A stretch of 64,000 bases of DNA from Sipunculus nudus (Eukaryota; Annelida; Sipuncula; Golfingiida; Sipunculidae): positions 83,117,056-83,181,055 of the forward strand of contig CM049310.1 of the NCBI GenBank assembly GCA_026874595.1. Reading direction: 5' to 3'. The notes below the pieces were generated by a model. That model was not told the DNA's origin. It made no database searches and worked only from the letters and a program-made list of their open reading frames with translations. Shown one piece after another: positions 43,501-52,433 of the stretch; position 1 is the first letter of the stretch, and each line of letters starts with the position of its first letter. Both the position numbers and the translations under genes were made by a program.

Positions 43501-45068
43501 TCTGTCCACTTACCTGTCCATCTGTAAATTTTCGTATGCAACACAGTATCTCAAAACTTTTACTGTTTTTCTTCATGACAGTCTTGTCAGAGTATTAGTT
43601 TGCAATCATATATTAAGAACTTTACTATAACCAAGTAGGAGGGCCCCTTTCCTCTTAGCTTTTCATATTCTTATATAAATGAAAAACATTACAATAGAAT
43701 ATTTCTACATCCATCTTCGTGCTGCCCTCACTTTTCCCTTCTCCGAACCCCATCCCAAAGTCAGCCTCAGTAAGCAAGAACAAGACGAATCAGATATATT
43801 CATACTTTAATATTTTGTATAACTATTCGTCCATAGGTACCTATGTACATGCCAGAAATTATGTCAATATTGTGTAATATGTAGACATAGTGGGCATCAC
43901 AATAATGTACCTTGTCAAGACTAAAGAGATATTGTGTCATACAGTCACATATTCATAAATCACTTCATCAGCATAGTTAATCATAACATCATATCTGTCA
44001 AATTGAATGCTTGCAGACTACCATACACTTTAGATCCTTCAACAAATAACCTTATCATCATTCTACTACTGCTTATTACTGCTGTCATTGCATTCATATT
44101 TGCTCAAATATATCACAATTTTCAACCCCTCCTAAATAAATAAAAAATAAACCACTTTATTTGACTCTATTAATCCATCAGTCAGGTAATTTCATTTATC
44201 ATTTACTCACATATTACATAACATTCCTTTATAATAGCCCAACATGTATATGATATTCATAAGCTTTATCGACTCGATATAGTATCACAGTGGAGAAACA
44301 TTTATAGTCCAATCACGATCAGCTGAGCGCCGTGACCCATGGGTCCCTTGTTTTTTTTTTGTGCTGCCTTGCATACTTTGTACGTCCTTTTCAGTCAAAC
44401 AGAATTGCATTGATAAATGTATTTTTATTCAGGATATGGGCAACTGAAAACAGGGCCTTTTAAATTTGCTTGTGATGTTTGATGTTCCTATTTATAGTGA
44501 TGCTGAGTGAAGAGAGGGTTAAAGTTTTGTCTTGCTCTTTTGCCCCCCCGAAAAGCAAAATCCTGGATCCGCCACTGATTACATTATCTAATAATACGTT
44601 ATTTGGGACCAAAAAATCCACTAAAAATCCCAGTGGAACCAACGAAAACATCTCTACATAGTCATGTACCTGTCAAAACCAAGATTTATAGGAGTAACAA
44701 AATTATAACTATTTAAAACACTTTTGATATGAATGAATAATTAAGCAGAACCTCTAATACATAAATTCATGCACCATAAAACAATTTCTTGCAATTTGTT
44801 GAGGTTTGTTCACATTTTTAGCCGTCTAGTAGGAATGGTTTGTCTTAATGGGGGGAGGGGGGATTTGCGCTCTATTTAGTACCCTTCTTTTTTTAGAGCG
44901 TATCTAACACTTACCAACGACAAGCAGAACGATGACAAGCGCAATTACGAAACTGATGATGGAGACGAAGAATATCTTTGCTCGTGAGCTGCCACAGCGA
45001 CCTTCCGTTACCAGGCTGTAACCATGGTTACTTCCAGCTTTTGGGTCATCTCGTAACTGGCGTCCCAT
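22349..45068 (-). CDS. membrane-anchored flavin L-amino-acid/amine oxidase (whole gene, six exons)
   Basis: Six minus-strand exons join in frame: 45068-44915, 37499-37455, 30063-29676, 27301-26951, 25730-25619, 23044-22349. Introns are GT-AG and phases match (1, 1, 2, 2, 0), giving 581 residues. The first about 31 residues are polar and basic, then a membrane segment (about 32-53) and a short stalk. Next comes the FAD-binding GxGxxG fold (DIAIIGAGVAGS), the second flavin motif (RLGGRLYS) and a substrate/FAD C-terminal part ending QNTIEGALDSVDRLI. Order and motifs fit flavin amine oxidases of the aplysianin-A/escapin/achacin L-amino-acid oxidase type, which deaminate amino acids to keto acids with release of ammonia and hydrogen peroxide. 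Those known to me are secreted; this one is predicted to be a type II membrane ectoenzyme. Substrate is not determinable here. Confidence 0.85.
23428..23520. repeat. compound (CG)n(CA)n(TA)n microsatellite
   Basis: About 14 bp CG, 26 bp CA and 50 bp TA in succession. Alternating purine-pyrimidine throughout, a Z-DNA-prone composition. It ends exactly where the miniature LTR element begins. Confidence 0.95.
23521..23676 (+). repeat. 5' LTR of the miniature element
   Basis: 156 bp, TG...CA with inverted TGTTAC/GTAACA. The second copy (23806-23848 joined to 25411-25497) is collinear but lacks about 25 bp around AGTGAAGCTTGCTTTTC. Confidence 0.65.
23680..23697 (+). promoter_or_regulatory. primer-binding-site-like sequence
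   Basis: TGGGGGGCTTGTC begins three bases after the 5' LTR, the position of a primer-binding site. It resembles the well-known tRNA-Pro site (TGGGGGCTCGTC). Confidence 0.45.
23787..23805 (+). promoter_or_regulatory. polypurine tract before the second LTR
   Basis: A purine run (AG14 then CGGG) immediately upstream of TGTTACTG at 23806, as expected for priming of plus-strand DNA in LTR elements. Confidence 0.5.
23849..24757 (+). pseudogene. LINE reverse transcriptase, C-terminal fragment
   Basis: An open frame of about 302 codons that starts at the truncation point, not at an ATG. It shows the RT motif TPQGSALSPLL, the catalytic FADDTALW box, the GLTVDKRLTWAAHI block and the thumb region YKAWIRPVMTYGC. 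These fit the jockey/CR1-like group of LINE enzymes. The endonuclease, ORF1 and N-terminal RT are missing. The frame is still open, suggesting a fairly recent insertion, but the copy cannot be autonomous. Confidence 0.85.
23849..25402 (+). mobile_element. 5'-truncated non-LTR retrotransposon (LINE) inserted in the LTR
   Basis: Flanked by an 8-bp direct repeat GAAGCGGT (23841-23848 and 25403-25410), a target-site duplication. It begins in mid reverse transcriptase and ends after a GC-rich 3' UTR with GAGAAGGCTCCC repeats (about 25070-25105) and a short ATGG repeat tail (TTATGGATGGATG). 5' truncation is the usual outcome of target-primed reverse transcription. Confidence 0.8.
25619..25730 (-). 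CDS. oxidase exon 5
   Basis: 112 nt, acceptor ATTTTGCAG, donor AAAGAG|GTAATG. Encodes HRVFRNYKLESITPREG and FQLGFRR, matching the part of amine oxidases just before the conserved VVLALPP strand. It is the only exon between 26951 and 23044 that restores the frame. Confidence 0.8.
26287..26880. repeat. (TTATA)n-type satellite patches
   Basis: Long pentanucleotide arrays (period 5, TTATA/TATAT) in several blocks, best at 26685-26755 and 26815-26880. They lie in the oxidase intron immediately downstream of exon 4. Confidence 0.93.
26951..27301 (-). CDS. oxidase exon 4 (helical region with Thr-rich glycosylated insert)
   Basis: 351 nt, acceptor GTATTACAG, donor AGTTT|GTGAGT. Its first base completes the Arg codon of the previous exon. 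Encodes YMSRLSQVLSSEAVRFL, then a low-complexity Thr/Ser/Asn stretch with four N-glycosylation sequons (NKS, NVT, NFT, NVT), then an amphipathic helix (LTGLYTLVEGMSDLARTLL). The sequons support a luminal/extracellular location. Confidence 0.8.
27612..27990 (+). mobile_element. dispersed repeat family D, copy 3 (near full length)
   Basis: Starts TTGCCTCGGCGAGGAGGGTA, followed by (GT)n, ATAACATAACTTACATAATCATGAACGG (in two blocks), AATTTTCAGG, GGAATATGCACAAATGT, GAGTACCCCACATTAAGGAC and GCGGAGGTGGCATTCATG. The block order is identical to the copy at 33968. Any open frame here (27775-28116) belongs to the repeat. Confidence 0.7.
28130..29660. other. oxidase intron, nothing recognised
   Basis: AT-rich intron sequence between exons 3 and 4. 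No other exon in compatible phase and no clear repeat. Confidence 0.5.
29676..30063 (-). CDS. oxidase exon 3 (FAD-binding Rossmann domain)
   Basis: 388 nt, acceptor TTTATTTCAG, donor CTTCAG|GTACGA. It encodes CADIAIIGAGVAGS (dinucleotide-binding GxGxxG), the acidic end of beta-2 (HVYEM) and the RLGGRLYS motif, then LNLELGAPHF where relatives usually have a GG-containing motif. Ends at PEELF with a split Arg codon. Confidence 0.9.
30070..31020. other. oxidase intron; GT run and G tract only
   Basis: A GT-rich stretch near 30290-30332 is followed by a run of about 15 G (30333-30347). No exon recognised. Confidence 0.5.
31030..31430. repeat. (ATT)n array with inverted (ATA)n parts and a ~140-bp higher-order repeat
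   Basis: (ATT)n tracts alternate with AATAATAAT on the same strand, separated by a unit containing TTAAAATTTTAATTTTTATT and ACTGTAATAAT that occurs twice about 138 bp apart. The opposing ATT/AAT tracts can fold into long hairpins. Confidence 0.9.
31440..32940. other. oxidase intron, nothing recognised
   Basis: AT-rich, no exon or repeat I can define. Confidence 0.45.
32950..33295 (+). repeat. ~95-bp minisatellite, four copies
   Basis: The string GACACATTTCATATTTGCCA recurs (with variants) at 32963, 33059, 33153 and 33249, spacing 94-96 bp. Each copy is followed by CATACAAGTAA and an ATATTCTTATATTCT spacer. Confidence 0.92.
33968..34315 (+). mobile_element. dispersed repeat family D, copy 4 (near full length)
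   Basis: TTGCCTCCGCCG, a G run, (GT)n, CAACATAACTCGGGCAATCA, GGAATCTCATGGAATTTTCA, TTGGTGTGAATTCGGCACAT, GCCATCAAGGAATATTCAAA, then GTCGGAGGCTTGAATTTAAT at the end. It is the best template for the family in this window. Confidence 0.75.
35600..35720 (+). mobile_element. dispersed repeat family D, 3' fragment (copy 5)
   Basis: Contains GGAATACCCCACACGAGGAC, TTGGGGAGGCCTGCATTC and TGATAATGCATTTTTTTCTA, matching only the 3' third of the family. Confidence 0.5.
35780..36075 (+). mobile_element. SINE copy 1
   Basis: Shares with 39311-39567 the blocks ATGGGAAGGCTGTGCC, ATAGGATACCAAAAAATCAT and GAGCTACCGCCCTGTTGCGT. A degenerate B box (ATGAGTTCAAATTTC) lies at its 5' end. Longer and more diverged than the second copy. 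Confidence 0.6.
36080..37340. other. oxidase intron, nothing recognised
   Basis: AT-rich. Open frames here (36619-37242) have no recognisable motif. Confidence 0.4.
37349..37406 (+). repeat. 29-bp tandem duplication
   Basis: Two copies of a 29-bp unit (TTCTCGGAGTAC...GCGCCACA) differing at one base. They lie about 50 bp downstream of the microexon in the gene's direction. Confidence 0.9.
37455..37499 (-). CDS. oxidase exon 2, 45-nt microexon (stalk)
   Basis: Flanked by acceptor TTTGTCTTTCAG and donor CAAG|GTAGGT. It is exactly 45 nt with phase 1 on both sides, so the frame is kept whether it is included or skipped. It encodes 15 stop-free, mostly charged residues (VIKVDKRFGGPTEPQ) between the membrane helix and the flavin domain. 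This is a cassette-type microexon predicted from sequence only. Confidence 0.6.
37520..39290. other. oxidase intron, nothing recognised
   Basis: No exon in compatible phase and no repeat I can define. Confidence 0.4.
39311..39567 (+). mobile_element. tRNA-derived SINE copy 2
   Basis: The head resembles a tRNA: A box TGGCTCAGGGGTAGAGTGC, anticodon-arm-like ACTGAAAGCC, and a degenerate B box (GTGAGTCCAAATCTC). The body shares ATGGGAAAGCTGTGCC, TTAGGATACAAAATAATATG and GTGCTACCGCCCTGTC with copy 1. Pol III promoter boxes mark it as a tRNA-derived SINE, not a functional tRNA gene. Confidence 0.7.
39573..39640 (+). mobile_element. possible pogo/Tigger-like terminal remnant
   Basis: CAGTGAAACCTCGTTGTGTC followed by GAACTCGCTTAAGTCGAATA resembles the ends of pogo-class DNA transposons or MITEs (CAGT-AACCTCG). 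No matching inverted end was found downstream, so it is at best a one-ended remnant. Confidence 0.35.
39660..41190. other. oxidase intron; (GT)n and a G tract
   Basis: A G run at 40438-40450 and (GT)15 at about 40501-40530. Nothing else recognised. Confidence 0.5.
41245..44345 (+). mobile_element. ~3.1-kb non-coding repeat with inverted ends and internal direct repeats
   Basis: Left edge carries GCTCAGCTGA (41248-41257); right edge carries TCAGCTGAGC (44319-44328), an inverted pair. After the left edge comes a GTCCGTCCGTCTGTC-rich stretch. An internal module (TAGATGTCCCC...CTCCTACCAT, ATTGGGTCA, GAGATATTAAGGAAAAA, GCCTAATATCAAAACCACT) occurs at about 41398-41830 and again at about 42078-42600. 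A weaker trace (TACCTATGTACATGCCAGAA) lies at about 43838. No coding capacity. Similar GTCCGTCCGTCTG-headed repeats are common in mollusc genomes as far as I recall. Confidence 0.6.
44360..44900. other. oxidase intron; repeat-tail-like sequence
   Basis: TTGCCCCCCCGAAAAGC followed by TGGATCCGCCACTG (about 44540-44577) looks like the end of a dispersed repeat. A reverse-oriented GGCGGATCCAAAGG lies at 41161. No exon. Confidence 0.35.
44915..45068 (-). CDS. oxidase exon 1 (start, cytoplasmic tail and membrane anchor)
   Basis: The ATG at 45068 sits in a good context (ACCATGGG). 51 codons plus one base encode a polar N-terminus with basic residues (GRCGSSRAK) followed by a hydrophobic run (IFFVSIISFVIALVIVLLVV), then donor G|GTAAGT. 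An acceptor-like TTTTACAG ends at 45080, 11 bp upstream of the ATG, so at least one 5' UTR exon probably lies further right. Basic residues before the helix predict N-terminus-inside topology. Confidence 0.75.
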
Positions 45069-45150
45069 GGTAACGCCACCTGTAAAACCAAAATTGTTTA
45101 TAGTGACCAACACTGTGTTAACAAATTGTCGCACATGCTTATTTATATAT

Positions 45151-45151
<1 letters not shown>

Positions 45152-45214
<63 letters not shown>
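45152..45214. repeat. (CT)n microsatellite
   Basis: About 62 bp of perfect CT just upstream of the first coding exon of the oxidase gene. Confidence 0.97.
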
Positions 45215-45218
<4 letters not shown>

Positions 45219-45219
45219 T

Positions 45220-48200
45220 AATTGTTAACACATACACTCACGTCAAATTAGCCATTTAAAGAGATATATCAGTAAAGATCCCACACGATCAGAGCTACAT
45301 TAAGGTCGCAATATGTCCCTGGCTGTTATTCAAACAGGTTTTCTTCCATCAAAATTATTACTAGTGAAAATGTATATATAAACCAGTTGATCTGGACTGT
45401 AATTTGTTTTACTTTCATCAACATCTTGATTCAGTCATTACCGCACAAAAACGTCAAGCGTATGTTATTTGTCTTGAAACAGTTCTCATCCAATTTATAA
45501 TGGCATACATCAGCGCTCTACACTATACGTATTTATACCTATGCCATGGTTTCTGAAGGTCTTTATATCATCAGACTACCTTGGTTCAGTTTAGCTTTAA
45601 AATATTCAATGACATATACATATTTCGAATCATCAGAAAATCCCCTATAAACCTGCTATATATAAATATAATGTTGTTGTGGTTCTGGAGATTTTAATAT
45701 TTTAAGCAAATTTTCATTATAAACAAAAAAGCATCTGACAGTAAGTATGTATATATGTTTAAAAAAATTACATCATCTTTAAATATAAACAAATATCTCC
45801 AGGTTTTTTTATTGTGTATCTGTCATTTTTCCTTCAACTTAAAGTTTAATTTAATTTTTCTTTGCAAAATTAACAAATGATTCTTGGTTTTAAATGGCCT
45901 CTAACTGTTTTTCTTTATAAGATATTTAAGAAATGAACGCTTTTTAGGTTATATTTTTTTTTAAACATAGGTGCAAAATTTGATAGTTTTATGGCTGATA
46001 GCTTGTAAGAAACATCCCCCTGAAGATGTTGTAATCTACTGAAATAATAATATGAGGAATATGGCCAAAAACTGTTTGGGAGGAGTAATTTTATCCTAGT
46101 GGTTGGATGAAATGTGAATGTGATTAATAGTTATATAACATGTATCCACATTATGCTCTGATTTTGGTCCCTTCCTTTTTTTTACAGTTTTTCGTGTATA
46201 AAATTGATTTTTATGCCAAATGTCAATTCTTTAAGTGTCAACACAGAAGAAGGTGGGGCTTATGGTCACACGTGACACCAACTCCAAATAGGTCACCAGG
46301 TTAATTTTCCTTGCACTAATTAAGGATCAATAAACATGCAGGTCCCAGCGTAATGAGATAAGCAGTGTTCAAGCTCAAAAGACTGCAGGTCTAAAATCCC
46401 AGGTATCAATCAAACTATATATAGCTCCAGCAAATCAGAGATTCAAGAATGTGTTGGTTCTACGTCATGTATACATATGATTCTGTTTACATACCGCGTG
46501 GGGTTGACAGGTCAATTTAAATGCTTCTTTTTTTCTGAATAATGTACTAAATTGATCTAGTGGAATGAAATTTTCTGAAAATGAACATTGTATGATTTTG
46601 AGGATATTGAGACCTTGAGGAACCCCAGTGTAATATGGGAAATTATTTATTTACCCACAATCCATTAACAGAACAATCGTACTCCTGTGAGTAGTATTCG
46701 GCTCATAGTGCCCTAAATATTGGCCCCAGCTCAGTCACGACACCCCCCCCCCCCCCCGACTTAATGTTCACATGTTGCAATACACTCCATTTAATCAGTG
46801 GCGACAATTTATCTTCAAAGGTGGGAGGTTTATCAAAACGAGAACATATATATATATGTATATTGTGAAAAATATATATATATATACCTTTTATTGCCAT
46901 ATATTGTGACACATTTAAGATATATTACAATAAATGATCAGTTTTTGAAAGAAAAGGAATTATATTTCAAGTATATAGGTTAATTGTAAACCAGGTTCAA
47001 ATTGTTAATGTTTCATAGTAAACTAGAATTGTAACCCAAGTCTGTAATTCTAATTATTAATATATTTTATTTACAATATATAAATATTATTCACTGAATA
47101 GCAGATGGATGATTACCTTGAGCCCCCCCCCCTTTCAAACGTGGGGAATATATAGCCCCATCCCCACCGCCTGTATATATTGACGCCCCTGCTTTTAATA
47201 TTCACAAAGACAAAGCCCAAATACAATAGCTGCATTTTTATTCCACGCTTTATGTGTGTGTGATCATATACACATAAGCCATACAGAAATACACATAAAC
47301 AAAAAAATCACTTATTTTACAGCTGGCCTAGGTTTAAGCAGTCTAGCATTTCTCGGAAACGTCAAAGTATGATAACCATGTATAGATATGTCCCAAAGTA
47401 TTGCTTTATTGTATTGCTATAGCTTTGTTGACCTCAGATCACCGGACTCTGTTAACCATCGCCTTATATAAATTATCCCCAATTCCAACCAGATAAAATT
47501 AATCTACTTTCTGGTATGGGTAGTATGGTCCAGTGGCCTATGGTACATAGATATCCATGGTCAGTGTGGTGTCCAGCTGGCCTGGGCAATTACCATTAAA
47601 CGCAGCTATATCAAGTTCCGGAGCTTGAGATAAGCTCATTATATGACAGATGAAGTGGTTGAGGTCGCCTGTGAAAACCAACCGGTTAAACATTGTTTAC
47701 CCGACACTCACCTGTATAAACACTGACCCGGGTTAAGCCCTCAGGGGGTAATAACTCACTACCCGTCACAAATAATGGCTCTGGAATCCCCCCTCACTGT
47801 CTAAGCATAAGCTCAAAGTAAACTAAATCCGCCATTGTTCGATTAGTTATCGACACATACAATGACGCACAGCACTTGGTCGCACCCGTAACGTCTTCAC
47901 ATATTTGGAACCAATTTATATAAAGGACGTATTATTTCTCATTTATAAAAGCCGAACTATATAATCAATTCCTTCATTGCATAGTTGATCGCACTTCAGT
48001 GGAGTTGGACTTTGATATTTCCATAAAGTTAGGCCGTTTTAATAGTCCTAGTCTATGGAAAAGCCTACCACGATGGCCTATTTGTAGTGAATATTTATGA
48101 GGCCCAGCGTGTTTAATACTGAGGGAAGGCATGTAAACATATCGAAGGAATTCTTGCTTACACTCAAGGAAACCTCACAGAGTACCACCGAGGGGGTATT

Positions 48201-50290
48201 TGTCGATTGATATGAGCACTATTGTGCATGCCAGCAACAGGTAATATAAGAGAGGTTTAGGTAACCATCCTTGTTATACATGCACCTGAAAAAACTTCAG
48301 TCTTGGCATAAGGTACACTCGTCACGCAGCGGCTATACACTGCGGTCGTACTATAGAACTCTTTTGTTTTAACCGCTGCTTTAGATGCCAAGATTCTCCG
48401 GGTCTCACCACCAGGGCTCGCGCAAGGCAAACAATTCTAATCAGACTAATGAGAGCGTCGTATCTTTGTGCATCCATCTTCAAGTTTAAACTCCGCGACG
48501 CCCCGCTCTAGTTGGTCTCATTCTTGGCTCTGTGCCAGTCCTGATGTGGAGACCCAGAAAAAAACGTGCTAAACAACGCAGCGGTTAATAAGAAGGAGAT
48601 TTTGGCTGCCTGCAGGGTATAACCCCTGCGTGAGGAATCTAGGCATTAGCTTTCTTCTACAACATATCAGTGCCGTACAAATACAATGTTACTTGACGTC
48701 TGCGGTTATACTGTAGGTATATAGTGAACAGAACAAAAAACACGATTTTTCAGTCCTCAGCACTAAACATCAACCTTAGCCATGACATTAAGACAGTTAG
48801 GCCTTTTTAAAATTAACTGATAGGGACCTAGGAGTCATGATACAAGACATATAATTATACCCATTCTAAGGATCGGATCAAAATATTTGCTGTTTGGTAG
48901 TAGGCCTATTTGACATCAGAGACTTACATGGTCGTGTAAAAAAAAGCACTGTTAGAAATGGCGTACACATCTACTTATACTAGAATTGATCCGAACTGTA
49001 AAGCTTGTACTGTTACCTCAACGTCTCTAGTTCGTTAAAAATCGACGTTTGAGTGGCAGGCTGCCGCTACATCGACCCGGGGAACGCACAAGAACTAATG
49101 GAACATGAACTGAAATATATTTGAATGTTCGCTATCCATGCCTACGAATTTCCGTTATATAACATTAAAAAAAGATTAAGGATTTATTATGTTAACACCA
49201 TTTTTGGTCTCTTCCGTGATTGCTGTTTGTTTTGATTCGATAAAAAAAATCGGAAGTCTGGCAACATAAAATCATATGATTCATTTTGTTGTTTAAAGAA
49301 TGGTCTATCTTTTGAAAGCTCTTTTGACATATACAATAGTAACTGTCTGTTATAAGAATCTCCAGTATCTCTAGTATATTGTACACTTAATGCATGTAAT
49401 TGGTCATTACACAACTTTATCTGATGTTTAATTCAATATTTTTACAATACCTGTACTTTACTATACCATCGCCAGGTGGCGCGGTATTATGTATCACCAT
49501 TATGTGCTCTTCATATCATTTAGTTTCTCTGTTGGCCAATTCACTAAAAATTATCAGCTGATTTTGATAAAAAAAATTTTATAGAATTTAGGTAACACAA
49601 ACGAAATAATCGATCATATTTTGGAGGTTTTTAATATAAAGCACTCTTAACCATTGTGAGATAGGGCAAGAGCCATTCATTGATATCAAGGGCCGCTTTG
49701 TTCTACAGGTGACCTGTGATAAAGTTGCTGAATCGATACAAACATTTTGGTTAGATGTGTATACGGCATAATTTGATTATATAGGATCTTGGCGGAGGTT
49801 GTGGTCTCTGACTACTATATAGTTTTATTTTTAGTATATATGTCAATAAATAATTACAATATATTGACTGTTAAAACAATCCACAAACTCATCAAATGAG
49901 CAGATTACTAGAATCTGTGACTACGAAATTAAATCAAATTATGAGACATATATATCATTTGAAAACTGTATTACCAGGAAGGAGGAGGGGAAAAAGCATC
50001 AGAAAGACCACTCCCTGTCCCTATGAAGATTAAGTAATAAAATAACTAACAGATATACTTCAAAATATCATACCATGTTGAAATATTTCAAAGGATTTCA
50101 ATTGTAGATTTTGTTGTTTTTCTTTATATCCTGAACATTTCGGTGTATTCATTTTGTACAATATATGGACTTTTTTATATATATCGTAATATATTTATAT
50201 TATCTCACTTTTCAGACAACCCTTTACAGAAGACATAAAAAAATATTATATAATTAAATATATATATACATATTTACAGAAGACCTAAAA
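45220..50290. other. no gene recognised; C tracts
   Basis: AT-rich. C runs at about 46743-46757 and 47123-47132. Open frames of 60-75 codons carry no motif. A 5' UTR exon of the oxidase gene could lie here, but I cannot locate it. Confidence 0.4.
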
Positions 50291-50300
50291 AAAATATAAT

Positions 50301-50302
<2 letters not shown>

Positions 50303-50362
<60 letters not shown>
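50303..50362. repeat. (AT)n microsatellite
   Basis: About 58 bp of alternating AT ending at the left edge of the MITE. Confidence 0.95.
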
Positions 50363-50363
<1 letters not shown>

Positions 50364-50817
50364 TGTGGTTGCCTTTTTGTTCGCGAGGGTTTTATTTTCG
50401 CGATATTCGCGAATGGGATATAATCACGAACATGAAACCCTCGAGAATAAGCTGACCTTTTATCGAGGTTGCACAATAGGGTATGATGCATCTGCAAAAA
50501 TGAATAAGTTATCACACCTCCAAAAACATGGTTTATTAATCAACAACATAATCTGTTGATGGTAACTCAGAACCTTCTCATGCAAACACGTAATAATGAT
50601 TGTCAAAACATCGACTATGATACAGGTCATAATACAATTACTATAACGGTTATGAATGTGGTATTGTTGGATTTATTTTTATTTTATAATAAATGTAAAT
50701 ACTATTGTAATTCGATTTCATAGATTCTGGTGCAATCGCGAAAATGAAACTATTGCAAAACATTCAAAATGGAGAAATCGCGAAATTTCAGCCTCGTGAG
50801 TATGAAGCCAACCACAG
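50363..50817 (+). mobile_element. complete MITE (CTGTGGTTG family), TA target site
   Basis: 455 bp with terminal inverted repeats of about 25 bp: the left end CTGTGGTTGCCTTTTTG and the reverse complement of the right end CTGTGGTTGGCTTCATAC, both followed by a C(G/A)CGAGG string. Flanked by TA on both sides. Rich in TTCGCGA. No open frame for a transposase. TA flanks suggest mobilisation by a Tc1/mariner-like enzyme (inference). Confidence 0.8.
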
Positions 50818-51328
50818 TATATAACGAGTATTTTATCGTTATTGTATCATAACCATAATTTATCATCATTAGTATCATAACCATTTTATCATAATTTTTA
50901 ATTCCATGTGTCCTGGTCATCAAGGCACAAATGTTCACTATACATTCGGTCTAGAACTTAATCACTGCTTTTTATAGCAAGGTTCTGTTGCAAATTATGG
51001 ACATCAGGGGGTTCCACAGAATGTCCGTACCAGTTGGGCCTGGTATCGCTGATCTGACCAGGTTTGGCAACCACAATATTCCACTCTCAGTGTACAGGTC
51101 CAAAGATTCTTTGCTTCGTGCCGACTAGTTTTGATGCTAATTTGACTTGATAATGACTTTATTCCGAAGTCCTATATCTAATTAAATTCAAATTCAGGGA
51201 CTATGATCCTATCGATGTAAAAATACAAATGGCATTAAAATATACCCATGACAAATATAGTAATACTGTCTCACAAATACACACCCATACATTCAGGAAG
51301 GTAAATAATGATTTTTACAGACACATAC

Positions 51329-51355
51329 ATACATACATACACACTCACACGCACG

Positions 51356-51434
<79 letters not shown>
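51329..51434. repeat. compound (ACAT)n(AC)n(AT)n microsatellite
   Basis: CATACATACAT, then CA-rich, then about 45 bp of AT. Same compound order (CA then TA) as at 23428-23520. Confidence 0.95.
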
Positions 51435-51437
<3 letters not shown>

Positions 51438-51439
51438 AC

Positions 51440-52040
51440 CTGCAGTATAAGAAAAATAAGACATCCTATTACAATATATTAAGATATTAATCCTTAAGCC
51501 TATAAGCTAGCTATACGACAGAAAATTAAGTCAGGATATATGTTTTGTATGTTTTGCTTATCCGGGAATTTACCTGATTTGGTGACTAATGTCTGATTAT
51601 ACTAGTATGCTAACGATTATGCCACAATATTATATGTTTCACTTTTTTACTTTCCTTTATGGACCACTCTTTCATAGAAAAAGAATAAGATGCATTTCAA
51701 ATTTTTAATAAGAATGAACAAACAAAGCCTGGCAACTTCACCTCGTGGAATTTTGATATGCAAACTGTATGTATCCAACAGTCATAACCATCAGCGCCCC
51801 CTGTTGGCGAAGATGGAAACAAGGTAAAATAACAAATCAATACAGACCATTGAAGGTACTTATTTTCAAACACTCAGGGAAATTTCATAGTACGAATTCA
51901 ACGTTTGATATATTAACTGACTGGTTTATCATATACATGTGTGATTTTGATTTACAATGCTTAAACATATATCATTTCGGTTACTGACGGAGGACAAGAT
52001 TTGATTTGTTTACCCTTTAAATGGTGGATAGCCAGATATC
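51440..52040. other. no gene recognised
   Basis: AT-rich; nothing recognised. Confidence 0.4.
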
Positions 52041-52052
52041 ACGGCCACTTAC

Positions 52053-52433
52053 CTGCAAATAACCAAGTGCTTTCAAGCATCCATCTTTAAATCCGTGACG
52101 TCACAGCTGATAATAAAATCTGTTTTTGACATATCTGTGTGTGAGTGTGTGAGATCGCGGTAACCCAGTAATGTCACCTGTATTTACCTGTGGGTTACCT
52201 GTGCAGCGCGTGATCGATTATCAGCGAGCAAGGCCACATGGGTAGGGAGTGGTGCGGCTTGTTTGAACAAGACATACATTACTAGCTGAGCGTGGAGCTG
52301 GCGTGTATTACAACTCTGTTGTACTTCCAATAGCCCTCCACGTGCTACGCTCTTATGCTAATTACCACCCTTAGCGACCCGCGGGTACATAAGTACGTAA
52401 TATCCTACACATATAGTGAGCCGCTATAAATAG
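52053..52433 (-). promoter_or_regulatory. candidate promoter and 5' UTR exon of the oxidase gene
   Basis: On the minus strand a good donor (TTTGCAG|GTAAGTGG) ends a possible exon at 52053. Within it is TGACGTCA (about 52098) and upstream is CTATTTATAG (52424-52433), a TATA-like string that is palindromic and also reads as TATAAATA on the plus strand. Exon 1 of the oxidase has an acceptor upstream of its ATG, so a separate UTR exon is expected. Linking the two is speculative. Confidence 0.2.
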
